From positions 18,068,549 to 18,132,548 of the forward strand of contig NC_054081.1 in NCBI RefSeq assembly GCF_017562075.2: a stretch of 64,000 bases of DNA, given 5' to 3'. Positions 23,401-34,521 of the stretch are shown here, in pieces. This stretch comes from Anopheles merus. Its lineage: Eukaryota; Arthropoda; Insecta; Diptera; Culicidae. Position 1 is the stretch's first letter; each line of letters starts with the position of its first letter. The notes below the pieces were generated by a model. The model did no database searches. It saw nothing but the letters and a program-made list of their open reading frames with translations, and was not told where the DNA came from. Both the position numbers and the translations under genes were made by a program.

Positions 23401-24830
23401 GTGTTGTCCCTGAAGAGAAGAATTCTAGGAAAAATATTTGCGAGCCCCACACGTTTTCCTCACATCGGAGGGATAAGATTACTTGGTAGGAGGTTTTCAA
23501 ACATATATCTTGTGGATTAGGCACAGTGAATCAAATTATTTGTGAGTTAAATAACTCTGCGAAGAGTTAAATCTTATTTTTATCTGAATTCAATCTGCTC
23601 AGTGCTTACACAATCCACGCCGATTTACCATAGTTACTCATTCAAAGTGAATCAAAATATTGGAGAAAGTTATCTACTAGCCGAGCCTCCGAGTCGCCTA
23701 GCAACTCACAAGCAGTAGTTTTTTCAAGCAACAAGGCGACTCTTTGAGTGTCTTTTAAATTACAAAAACCTGCAATTATTATGTATACCCTATCCCCTAA
23801 ACCAACGGGGCCTTCTTACCGTGGTCGTGTCAACCGGCACCTCCTCGCTACCGTCGTCACCGCGCAGTATCTTCTGCTGGGCCTCCTTCTGGAGCTCCTT
23901 CACGTAGTACGCCTTGTTGCTGACGGCCCGCTCGTGATCTGGCACCAGCTCCAGCAGCTCCTCTGTCATTGAGAGTGCCGTCTGTATGTTGCCTACAATA
24001 GTGGGGGGGAAAGTTTCGTGAAAGCAGCATGTCACTCAGCACCGACGCCCACCATTACCCTGTTTGAATGTGGAGAACGCGAGGTACTCGAGCACATCCT
24101 CCTTGGTGGCGGTGCGGTTCACCTCGCTCGTCAGCCGGTCCATCGCCTCGCGCATCCACAGCACGGTGTGATAGTAGTCTCCGTTCAGGTAGCTCTGCCG
24201 CCCGAGCTCGAAACAGTCGCCCGCCGACAGCTCGGTACTGTACTGCACCCCGTTCAGCATGCCACGGGCGAGGCTGGCTGTGTCGAGGTTGTAGGTGTCT
24301 TGCAGGCGCATCAGCGCCACCGCCGCACCGTTCAGATCCTCGTCCGACGGGAACTTGAGCACGCTTCGGTAGGCGGTGACGTTCTCAAGAAACTCTTTTC
24401 CCACCTCGTACGTCATCAGGTTCTCCACGTACCGCCAGTCGGTGGTGAGCCGCTTGGTCAGCAGAAACGCATTAACCGGGTTCGACAGGTAGGCACTGAC
24501 ATCCCTTGCCGCCTCCGTATGCTCGCGCCGGTATTCGTGCATTTTTCTGCCAAATAAAAAAGACATATATGTTGTTAAACGGGGTTTTTGAATATGCCTA
24601 GCCCATACAGTTTCAACCACTTACTGCCGTAACTGCATCAGCTTTTCTTCCTGCGCCTGGACATAGTTGTCGAGATTGGTGATGAGTACGGCTTCTGTTT
24701 CCAGCAGCTCTTCCATGTCGGCCAACGCGGTAAATAGCTCACCGTCTACCGGTGGTTGTTGTAGCAGCAGCAGCAGGAAGACCGAAACACTGGTCAGCCA
24801 AACCGATGACATCTTGCCAAGTGGAGTCAT
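20461..24830 (-). CDS. Prolyl 4-hydroxylase alpha subunit (6 exons, 556 aa)
   Basis: Minus-strand exons are 24830-24625, 24546-24059, 23992-23820, 21433-20882, 20792-20627 and 20546-20461. Their lengths sum to 1671 nt, exactly in frame. A signal peptide (about residues 7-29, VFLLLLLQ core) precedes the P4Ha N-terminal dimerisation region (about 30-160). A TPR-like peptide-substrate domain follows (about 170-265, with YLNGDY repeats). The C-terminal 2-oxoglutarate/Fe(II) dioxygenase domain has His446 and Asp448 in PHFDF, His517 in RHAACPVLTGTKW, and Lys527 for 2-oxoglutarate. The enzyme hydroxylates X-Pro-Gly prolines of collagen-like proteins in the ER, usually with protein disulfide isomerase as beta subunit (family knowledge). 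Met1 (24830) or Met7 (24812) could be the start; both give a signal peptide. Which of the several insect paralogues it is cannot be told. Intron 3 is enlarged by repeats. Confidence 0.95.
22447..22568. repeat. 61-bp tandem duplication (2 units)
   Basis: Units 22447-22507 and 22508-22568 begin TGTTCAATTGTTT and end GAGTCGGTTGG. They differ at only a few positions (for example TTT/TGG near the middle, ATT/TTT after ACACGT). The duplication is recent relative to the surrounding decayed repeat. Confidence 0.85.
22886..22955. repeat. Short tandem repeat, period about 21-23 bp, 3 units
   Basis: The motif GATCCAAACGTAGCT, with short spacers, recurs three times. The last copy is diverged (GATTCAGACGTAGTT). 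Confidence 0.7.
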
Positions 24831-27800
24831 TCTATTCACACTCTTTGCAGGGGACTGAAGAAGGCACACAAAGAAGTAAAACATAGAACAAAGTTGAGTT
24901 AGAATTGCCCTGCACATTCTTCGGAGATGTTGTAGGTACGCTTGGGGGGAAAAAACTAATAGCAAAACCTCAGCACAGCTTCCGGAGTCTTGGGCACACA
25001 CGTCATACGATTTGCTCGGGCCACTGTTGCGTTGACATATGGTGTACAGCAATGCGCTGTCGAGCGTTGATCGTTGCCCTCTCGGTGCGGCGTGCGTACG
25101 TGTACTGGTTCGGGCCGTTCTCGCAACCGATCTTGCGCGTCTCTTGCGCGTCTGGAAGCCAACGCGGCTGCTCAGCTTGATAACGATCATAACACATTTC
25201 CAACGCTCGCCTGCCGGCTAGCGGGCATCGTCAGCCAACAGGAAGTGTCGACGTTGGCAGTACCGAAGCGTTCCCAAACGCCTTCGTTGTACGGTGAAGA
25301 CGATCGGAATGGGCGATCTGTGGGTTGATAGTTTATCCTACACACATACAGCGCACCCGGACGCTCTTTGGCTGGGAAGAGGGAACGGCCGGCCATATCA
25401 TATGGTGAACACATTACCGCACACACCCACCGAGCGAACCCTAGTTTTGCTTTGAAGTTGCTTGCTGGACGGTTGATTGGCCGGGCTGGGGCGGGGTGAA
25501 GTGCGATGTTTAGCGGTGCAGTTGATTGTTCGTGTGTGGAGTGACGCAGGAAGCGGGGGTATCGTTCGGATGTATATCTGGCGTACGCAAGGGTTGTACG
25601 GGCTACCAAAAACAAAATGCAAGCAATGGCTATTACATCGCGTTACTTACCCGGCTTTACTGTGTAACCACAGTGCTGTCTATCTTTCACTGTTCCCTCT
25701 CTTCTGGCAGGGTGTTGGTTCGACAGCTTCCAAAGAACACCAGACACACACACACACACACGTGATAGGAGCGTTTTGCTCCACACAATGCGCAATGCAA
25801 TCACGCTACCGACCGCAACAACTAAAGGCATATACACGCTCTGCTGCAAGCCGCTACCGTGACACACCGGCTCACACTACTCCGTCTCGAAATCGAAGAA
25901 ACCGAACACGTCGAAACCACACCAAATGTCACAAGAAGTGTGCGGGTGTGTTGTTGCCCTTTTTCTTGTCCGTCCCTTGCGTCCGCTACGCGCGCGGCGT
26001 TCTTTCGCGCAGCACTTCCCAGCGTGGTTCCGACCGAATGCGCTCGCTAGCGACGGCAACCGCGTACGTTCGCGCGCATAAGTGTGTTGGTGGTGCACTG
26101 GTGATGATGTACTGCCTCCAGAGAATGTAACCCTTCCCTCCCTCCCTACCCCTTTTTGAGAAAGTGCTGACACGCTGGCTGCTGTCGCGCGGGGGTGGGA
26201 TTTCGGGAATCGGTTGAAGCTCTGCGTTCGCCGTGAAACACTATGGTCGCTACGGTCACGTAGCATCTGTCAAAGAAACAACACAACTTCCAGCTCCGGC
26301 TTCTTTGTTGTTGTTGGCTGTACTATTTCTGCTCGCCATAGTTTCACGGCGAGCAAAAGAGAAGGAGAAAGAGAGAGAGAGACTGAGGGAGACAGAGAGA
26401 AAGAGAGAGGGAGAGAGATGTTTGTTTGTGAGAGAAAAATCTTGCACTGCACTCAGCAGCATCTGCTGTCAGCTAGAATGAGAGCAAAGTGGTTGCGCAT
26501 CGTATGAGAGCGAAAAGGAACGACAGCTAGCCCACAGAGAGTGAGAGTATTACGTTTAGGAGTGTGCTGCATTTGGTTGCTGTCGTTGTTAATGTTTGAC
26601 AGTATACGGATCCCCCACTTGACCGCACTATGGGCCCACTATGTAAGAATCGCATCTGCTGGATAGTCATTTTAATTAAATAGATACTTATATCTGCGAC
26701 CAACAAAGCGCTCATTAACTGATAAGCAATCGAGATTGCGCTGAAGGAACACTTCAATGACCTGCACCGCAATCAATCATGTCTTATCAAACTAACTTCA
26801 TCGTGTTTAATAATGAGATCTTGTTTGTATACTTTTTTAATCTTATTTATGCTTTGGCTTGAGATAAGGAAAACTTCTTCTATCAATGACCAAGGTATAC
26901 GGGAACGGTATCGATTTCACAATAAAACAGGTTCAGATACGTAATGAATCCAAATGTTCCTCAAAATTTTCAATCGCCCAAAATGACAACTTCAGAGTGA
27001 TAAATAAGCCTGTTGGTTCAAAGACTATGGTAATCAATCTAAACAACAAAATGATTTCTTACAATTTGTGCTTGAGTTGAGACTCGCTTCGAAAAGGAAT
27101 GTCAGGAGCATTCAGCGAGTTGTTGTTTTCTTTGAGCATATAATTCACTCATTCAGCGAGATATTGAATTGTTCGGAAGCAGGCGTTGGTATGTTCAGTG
27201 TTGCTATTGAGCTGTCTTGTGTTTTGTTTACATCCTGTTCTGTACATATGGATGTGGTTTTTAATTTTTAATTTTTTTTTGAATGCATCAAATAACCATT
27301 TCGTAAGCATTTTGATGCATAAATTACCTAAAATCATATATTTTCCTTTAACTGTTTGTTTATGTACATCTGAGAACGAATCAAATTTGCTGTCCAAGAG
27401 GTACAGAAATGACAGCTCAAAAGTGTCGCCGAACAAGCAGCGAGCGTTGGCCGTACAATATCTCGCAGAAAGAGGCAATAATATGCCTGAACAAAGCAAC
27501 AACTCGCTCTCTTGTCGCCTAAACAAAACAACACGTCAATCAACGAACCCCCTTTACATTTTACATCACGTGCTAAGTGGAAATAATAAATTTCTATCCA
27601 TCTCCAAGTCCCAGTGTGCGCCTTGATGCTGACACGAAAAACCATCTGGCTCTTCGCCTGTGTGTACGCTCTTTCTCTTTCAATCTCCCTGCCTGCTCCC
27701 TGCCGTTTGCTATTTCGTATCCAGCGCGAGCCTAACACAACGAGCCCTTGCTTACACACGCACACACGTTCACACGAGAGGCACAAGAAAGCTTGTGTTA

Positions 27801-28175
27801 TTGTTATTTGGTGCGAGTGTCCACAGTGGTACCCCGAAAACGGGGGGTTTGTTTTGTTTCATAGCTCCAGTGATTGGCTTCCCTTAGCCGCGAGATAGTG
27901 GCGATTGCTGGAATTGTATATGTGTGTATGTGTTTGTTTGGACTCATCTCAATCATCTGAAGCTCCTGTCCTGTGGTAAAGGAAACGCACGCAACAGTAA
28001 CGTAGCGTGTCGGTTGGAGTGTCATATTACTTTCGTCCTGCAACGGTTTTTTTTCAAGAACAATGGCGTCTTGGTGTACTGTCGGTACGGTTGCAAGCGA
28101 ACCTTAAAGTAAGTTCCTCTTGGCTCTTGTCAAGGATTCTCAAAAACCTGAGCTGGACTCAATACAAACGTAGGC

Positions 28176-28206
<31 letters not shown>

Positions 28207-30560
28207 CTCAAAGAACAAAGAACGCAAAATCAGACCAACGGGTGCATCCAGCAACTGCAATCAACTGAGATTTGGCGCACAGATCGTGTTGCTGCTGCTG
28301 CGGCTGCTCCAAAAATGCTCAAATCAACAGTAGGTATTAGGTAATGGAGATCGTGCGCATGATCACGACCGACGACTCAGAGGGTGAACGTCTGAAGAAA
28401 AGTGTGTCTGCCTTTCAAATCTTTACAACAACAACAACAACAAAAAAGCGCTTTTGGAAGAAAGGTTCGATATACCTTCTCTACAAACGCCACTCGCGAA
28501 GCCACTCGCGCGGCTCGTCCCGATGGCGATCGAGTCCAGCAATTAAACGCAAGTGGCCAGCGCCATTAAACGCGCGATAATGATAGCCAATAATTGCTAC
28601 CTTATATGTGAGTGTTGTTATTATGTTTTTTTACGTACCGCACAAAGCGTACAATGGTATGCCTCCTTCAATCGCCGGCCCACATAAGAAACCGAAGAAG
28701 AAGCATCGCGGGCCTTTAGGTTTCCTTCTTAGTATATTTCTTCCGCTCTTGGTGAGCTTGGTGCCGTAAGCCAGCCAAGATATCTGCAAGTTCCAGCGCG
28801 AAACTAGTTCGTTGATTTGTAGGTTGGTGCCTTTCGCAAACACTGCTCGGTGACATTGCATTTGCATCAGAAACGGGATCCATTTCCTAGTTCTACAAAC
28901 AACACCCATATATCCCACTTGAAACGCCAGGGTAAAGTCCCACAGGTTGAAGTCTGCGGGGTGTAAAAGTCAGTCAGTCACCTCTTGTTGGGAGGATTAC
29001 CGACGGCTTCACGAGCTGATTATTAGCACCGTGTGCGCCAACGGATTTGTTCGGTGATTGGCTACTGACGGCTGTAACGATGCGATCACACACTTGTGAA
29101 TTCTCGAGCGACGATGGCATCCGTGCGACAATAGGGGGGTCGTCGTCCAGCCACTCGAACCAATGGGCACTGCTGCTGCTCCGGCTGCATCTCGGCAATC
29201 ACTTATCGGAGATAGCAACGCGCAAGAACGCTGGGCGGTATATATTATGGCGCAGTGTGCATTGAACCACTAGCATTACAGTGTACACACGACAACACCC
29301 GGGGTGACATTGCGCGTCGACGCGGTGACGACGATCTACTTTCCTTCTGTCCACTTGTACCAGTTTCACCAGGCAACAGGCAGGCTCGAGCAAGGTAAGG
29401 TGAGATGGCGGACAGAAGCAGCGACCCTCCTGCCCGAGGAAAGGAAGCCAGCCCTTCTCGGCTTGTCTTGGGCAGTCGAAACCCACGAATACCTGGGGGT
29501 TTACACAACCACGCGCTTGGCCAGCTCGGACTGAGCACCTTAAGGCCAAGGGCACCACTAGCGGGAATACTAAGTGAAGCGGACACATGCAAATGCGCAT
29601 GCCGCCCGTTGTCGCGTTGTCGTTCCGTGCCCGCGCTACGCAATGAGAGCAGGGCCACCAACAACCAGCGGCCGCTGACGGCATTTGCTGGCGGTGGGAG
29701 AAATATGGGCCATGCGTGCTACCGTGCTATACGGCGATCGTTCGGCAAGCGGCTTTTAAAAACAAAAACAAAAAATCGAACCGTCCAATATCCAGCTCCC
29801 GCCGCGCGGACTCGTCTCACGGCGAATGCACTGCTGCTCGCCGTTAACGGGCCCCTCCTTTGTCGCTCGAGCTGGACTCACATCACCCGTCCCGCTGCAC
29901 ATGTGGTAATCGGAGGTGGAATCGCGCATTACATAATGCCATAAAGCCGAGACCCGTCCCTGCCCCGGGTGCAAGTTTTTCTTTTCGTGTTGTGCTCGGA
30001 ACAAGAGCGGTCGTTGCTGGTGTTGGGTTTTGGCTTTCGGTGGGGTGGTGCTTGACCAGACCCGGCATAATATTCCGGAATATTGGCCGGCAACCAGATA
30101 TTATCGAAACCGGCCGAGAAGTAACCGTGGGTAACAGTGGCGCAGCGGTGTGCCCGTGCAAAGGTAGTTTCGCATGCAAACGAGCGCGGGCGATGCTGGT
30201 TGCATGGCGGAGAGGTGCTTGACATCAAGTTTTTGTTGATCGAAATCGAACAACCTGACTACTGGCCGACAAAAGGGGGATGACACGGTCCGCTAGTTCA
30301 ACCGTCAACAGCGACCGTAGTTGTTGCGGATGTTACGCGAGGTACGCGATACGGGAATAATGAGTCTCAGAGTTGTTATAGTGCGAGCAAAAAGATACAC
30401 GGACCGATAGCAAACTCGAACAACACACAGCAAAAAGTGCACGTTCCAATTTGCGCACCTGTTTTGGGTGAAGAACTCCGGAAATGACACCACTCACACC
30501 TCTCCCGCCATTCGTGTGCTGTTGGGCTGTACTCAGACGGGCATGTTTTGATGGAACAGA
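24831..30560. other. Intergenic DNA upstream of the prolyl hydroxylase gene
   Basis: It includes the presumed minus-strand promoter (24831 onward). A GA-rich block (26358-26420) may act as GAGA-type regulatory DNA. Less AT-rich patches (25000-26250 and 29300-30250) have many overlapping open frames without domains. A short TA/GT run lies at 28176-28206. No gene or element was recognised. The GC-richer patches could hold non-coding first exons. Confidence 0.4.
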
Positions 30561-30647
30561 CTAGTGATGGGTCATATGACTGTACTAACAGATTGTCCCA
30601 GAGTCGGGTTCAGCTAGGCCGGAATCGATTCCGATCCGTGACTGCAA

Positions 30648-30800
30648 CGAGTTCAATAGGTTCATACGTGTTCGGTAGGTACATCCGAGTTCAATAGGTT
30701 TGGTGGGTGCATATGAGTTCAACAGGTTCAGTAGGTTCAGTGGGTTCATACGAGTTTAGTAGCCTGAATAGGTTTGATGGGTTTCTACGAGCTCAGTAGT
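30648..30800 (+). repeat. Degenerate minisatellite of GAGTTCA/TAGGTTCA units
   Basis: Repeated phrases such as GAGTTCAATAGGTTCATACG and GTTCAGTAGGTTCAGTGGG follow one another with irregular spacing of about 10-40 bases. Similar phrases occur in the hAT-like MITE at 50502-50863. Confidence 0.6.
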
Positions 30801-31344
30801 AATACAGTATGACCTCCCTGGTACGATAGCGTGCTCACTTTTGTTAAAGGTTCTTTGATAGACGGCAAATGTGATAAATAAAAATAGATGCTGTTAGTCA
30901 TTTCTATTCCTCACTTTTGTCGCCTGTTTAACAACTCAACCTACTGAACTCGTATGCACCTACTGAACCTGTTAATATCTACTGGAACCAAAATTACGAC
31001 CCGGAGTGCTCCGGATCGCGTGTGGATGGCTCCAACCCGGTAGGTTCGCCCTTCACTACAACAGACTCGAAGTGCCGCATGCAAATGATTGTTTTTCTAT
31101 ATGGAATACACAACGAGAGAATGAGATAGGGAGTTAGAGAGAGAAATACAGAGGAGATTTGAATCTGGCTGCTCTGAACGAATACAGATTTAATTGGTTC
31201 TGAAATGGCTCCTATTGAATCCGTTTCACTACCATACTCAATTCGTAGATCAAAACACTTATATACTACAAAAGTTAGCTCGCAAGTGACCCTAGCTGTA
31301 TTTTTAGCTATACGTATAAGCAAAAATTGATCTATGCTGAACTA

Positions 31345-31684
31345 CAGGGTTTCACAAGTCAGTTTTGAATGTAAACAATGTTGTTCACCACATCCAAGAT
31401 GTATTTCAACAGCTGTCAAATTGTTTATTTGCATCAAAATGAAATTTCAGTTTCAACATATGATTTTCAGCACATAACAAAGAACTGTCAATCTCAATCC
31501 AGCTTGAGTCATATTGAAAATCATGCTGTAGAAATTGAAAATTGATATGATGGAAATGAAATGTCATATCGATGTGCAACAACATTTTGCACGCGGTGAA
31601 TGTGAATGTTTACATTCGAAACTGACTTCGAAAACCCATTCCAAACCAACCTAATGAAACCAATGTTTACATTCGATAACCCTG
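31345..31684. mobile_element. TA-flanked CAGGG MITE, copy 1, 340 bp
   Basis: The left end CAGGGTTTCACAAGTC and the right end, reverse-complemented as CAGGGTTATCGAATGTAAAC, are each flanked by TA (31343-31344 and 31685-31686). Subterminal TGAATGTAAACA occurs in inverted orientation on both sides. Related copies are at 40054-40597 and 42539-42917. Confidence 0.72.
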
Positions 31685-32022
31685 TATCTATGTGCGTACC
31701 GTTAAAACCCGTTTACTGGGTTTTCCAAAGGTTTTCTAGTTTTGGTTTTGATAAATCTCGTGATTTATGGTTTGCTTCTCTATCCTAACACTTTCTTGCA
31801 TATGCTTTACAAGTTCCCACAATTAGTTGGCATTATCTAAATATTTTGCAAACAAATTATTCAAACAATTTAGATCAACGAAATTGTTGAATAATTCAAA
31901 TAAATTGATTGCATCCAAATAATTTCTGGATACTAACAATAAATCGTGAGCTCAGTTTCAGTTTTTAATAAAACTTCTGGAAATTTAAAGCTTATAGCTA
32001 CGTGGATATATAGTGTAGAGCA

Positions 32023-32110
32023 GCGGTCGGCAAAGTCCGGCCCGCGGGCCAAATGTGGCCCGCCGCAACATTCAATCCGGCCCGCGAAAGGTTTTGACTG
32101 ATTTTGAAAG
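32023..32110 (+). mobile_element. Orphan hAT left end
   Basis: CAGCGGTCGGCAAAGTCCGG, then a GGCCCGCGGGCC palindrome and further GGCCCGC copies, is a classic hAT terminal sequence. No matching right end is nearby. A similar end in reverse orientation lies at 42505-42533, on the other side of the ceramidase gene. Confidence 0.6.
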
Positions 32111-33335
32111 ATGGGAAGAAACTGTTCGTATACAAATTACTGAATATCTTTTAGAATAACATTTTATACCCTCGTACTCTTTCAACTTCAATTAAAGTAC
32201 TATGGAATGACGGATCGATCTCCCGGCCCAGATAACCCAGTAATGTACCCACTTGTACCTCTGTCTTCATTTTTAGCTTCATTTGGAACCTCAAAAAATA
32301 AATCTGGGCTCTCTTGCGATGCTTTGATTGTTGCCTAATAGTACCAATTTGTCAATTGTGTTAATGCAACCGTTATGTAATTTTAACATTGTTTCAACAC
32401 GACAATAAGACTTTCGGAATGAAGGAAATCGCACACGAAATTCAATATTGATGAGATATACTAAAGCCTGGTTACAATAAATTTATTTAAAGTTTTGAAT
32501 GCGACTTGGTTTTGATAAGAGAGCATTAGACTTTCACCAACGAAAACATCCAATACAACATTTTAAATATAGTGAAACAGCTCCATACATTTTCACGCGA
32601 TATTTTTTTTATTTTGTTTTATTCGATTTTATTAATTTGACACAAATCAGTTAATTTCCCTTTAAACTATTTTAGGGATTTTTTGATCGTATTTGAAAGC
32701 AAGAACAAATATTTAAAATTCCCTGTTGTTTTAACGAGAACGACGATTCCACACTGTTGCTGTTTACGAGTACAACAATTATCAAAGAGCTTTTTCATAA
32801 GGAATCAGTTATCAATTGATCTGACATGGCATTACTTATCCATAAAGCATTTTTTAAAATTACTGAATCTATTTTTACTTCGATTATTTTTTGCCGTTCA
32901 GACTGTTGTATCATCCCCAGAATATCTTGAATATATTTTGCGGCGTGGGAGGATGGGGTCTTCAGGAAGCGATATTGATCCCTTTTTGTTATGTTTTAAC
33001 TGATCACATTTTTGGCCATTTATTGCCGATTCTCAAATGATTAAACATTAGAATTATTTTTTAAAGTAGGTATCATTAATTTGGAACCATTTGGAGTGAC
33101 ACTGTATGGTGCAGATAAAGGAATGTAAATTAGGAAGTGTAGTTATGAGTTGATTGTTATGAATAATTTACCAGGAATTGTGAAGTTTACCCAACGACTT
33201 GAAAAAAAAAACTAAACATTATGTCGTCCTAAACATCTCCCCCCCTATATCCAGAGATCCATATTCGAATCCGAAAGTAGTTGGATTCGGATCAACCCAA
33301 ATCCGGCTGCAGACTCATTTTGCCCATCACTAGTT

Positions 33336-34403
33336 CTTATTTCACGAATGCTCTGCATGCTCGTTAAGAGTCTTAGGCAACAGCGCTTGTTAACAAACAT
33401 GAGCGTTCTTTGAAGCTGTTTGCGGCCATGATTTACGAATATTTTTGCATTTCCATCCTAGAAATGGAACATTGCTCCTTTGCTTGATTTTATGAAATAT
33501 TAGAAAATATATTCTGCAAAGGTAGAAACTAAAAAAAAAAAGAAAAAAAAGAACTAATTAAACAAATTTATTATTTATATAACTTCTCGCCACTTTCTTT
33601 CCATTGCATCAATAATTTTGTCATATTTACGATCATTTGATAAGGCTTTTCTCAGTGGTGTGCTCATGATCGCTAGATGTCGGTTTCCTTCTATATGAAA
33701 GCAAGTACTACTGCTCCTTCCAGATGCGTAAGGAACACAACAGGCCATCACACTCACAAGGTAGTCCGTTGAATTTAATTTTGGAACTTATTGGCATAGC
33801 GATTTGAAAGGCTTTGGCTGTTTTAGTGGGTGTTTTTAACGTTGTTTCCGTTTGTGCTATGATCTTGAGTTGCTGCTGGATTATCACTTCTCAATCTGCC
33901 AGGTGTCAGTGTGTGTTAGCACGACAACAGCAGCATCGTTTTAACGAGCAGCACTATCATTACGAATTATTATTGTCCACTGGTCGTAAGGGTAGCGTTC
34001 CGTACCGCGTATCCGCCGCGTTATCGAACCGGAAACACCAGTCCCAGCATGATTTTGGGGCGGAGCGTGCAACGTGCGGAAGATGCGCAAAGCGGGAGGA
34101 ATCATTTGCATGCGTGACATATTAGCGCAGCAGGCGCACCGTATCGACGGTCAGTTCGGGTGCAGTAGCTCGTCCGCAAAGTTAACCGCTTGCTCCGATC
34201 GGGGGCTGATTTTTGTTTTCTCTAGCTTCCCCAGAGTCGAACGGATCATCCAAGCACAGCAGGTGGCAGTATGCCGGTCATCGACGCACCGGTCGGTACG
34301 GTTTCATCATCGGCACAGTAAAACGGCGTCTTCGATCAACCTTTTTGGAGCCCAGCATTCAACCAAACCAAAATAAGAGTCTGTGACATACAGAGAACGA
34401 GAA
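33336..34403. promoter_or_regulatory. Upstream region of the ceramidase gene
   Basis: AT-rich DNA up to 33800, then mixed sequence leading to the ceramidase leader. No TATA box or start site was recognised with confidence. Open frames here lack domains. Confidence 0.3.
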
Positions 34404-34418
34404 CGAAAGAGAGAGTGA

Positions 34419-34456
<38 letters not shown>
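34404..34456 (+). repeat. GA/GT microsatellite just upstream of the ceramidase start
   Basis: A GAGAGTGAGTGTGT tract passes into an uninterrupted GA run that ends 65 bases before the ATG at 34522. GA runs in this position can bind GAGA-type factors in flies; that role here is inference. Confidence 0.85.
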
Positions 34457-34521
34457 ACGCGAGAAAGAGGCGATCGATCAGGAAAGTTATAAAGCGAGCT
34501 AAGAGACCGGGCAGTAACGCA

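Larger units (their letters stand above)
21434..23819 (-). other. Intron 3 of the prolyl hydroxylase gene, 2386 bp
   Basis: The minus-strand donor follows codon 289 and the acceptor is CTTCCAG. The other four introns of this gene are 66-89 bp. This one is AT-rich and contains transposon remains (22193-23312), a 61-bp tandem duplication and short tandem units. Confidence 0.85.
30564..33335. mobile_element. Repeat block bounded by TAGTGATGGG hAT-like ends
   Basis: The left boundary TAGTGATGGGTCAT (30564) and the right boundary, reverse-complemented as TAGTGATGGGCAAA (33335), look like hAT termini. The flanking octamers do not match, so these may be ends of two different elements. Inside are a degenerate GTTCA-type tandem repeat (30648-30800), a CAGGG MITE (31345-31684) and an orphan hAT end (32023). 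Confidence 0.4.

Noticed and set aside
29405..29944. Open frame of 179 codons
   Set aside because: No domain or splice signals, with several competing frames on both strands.
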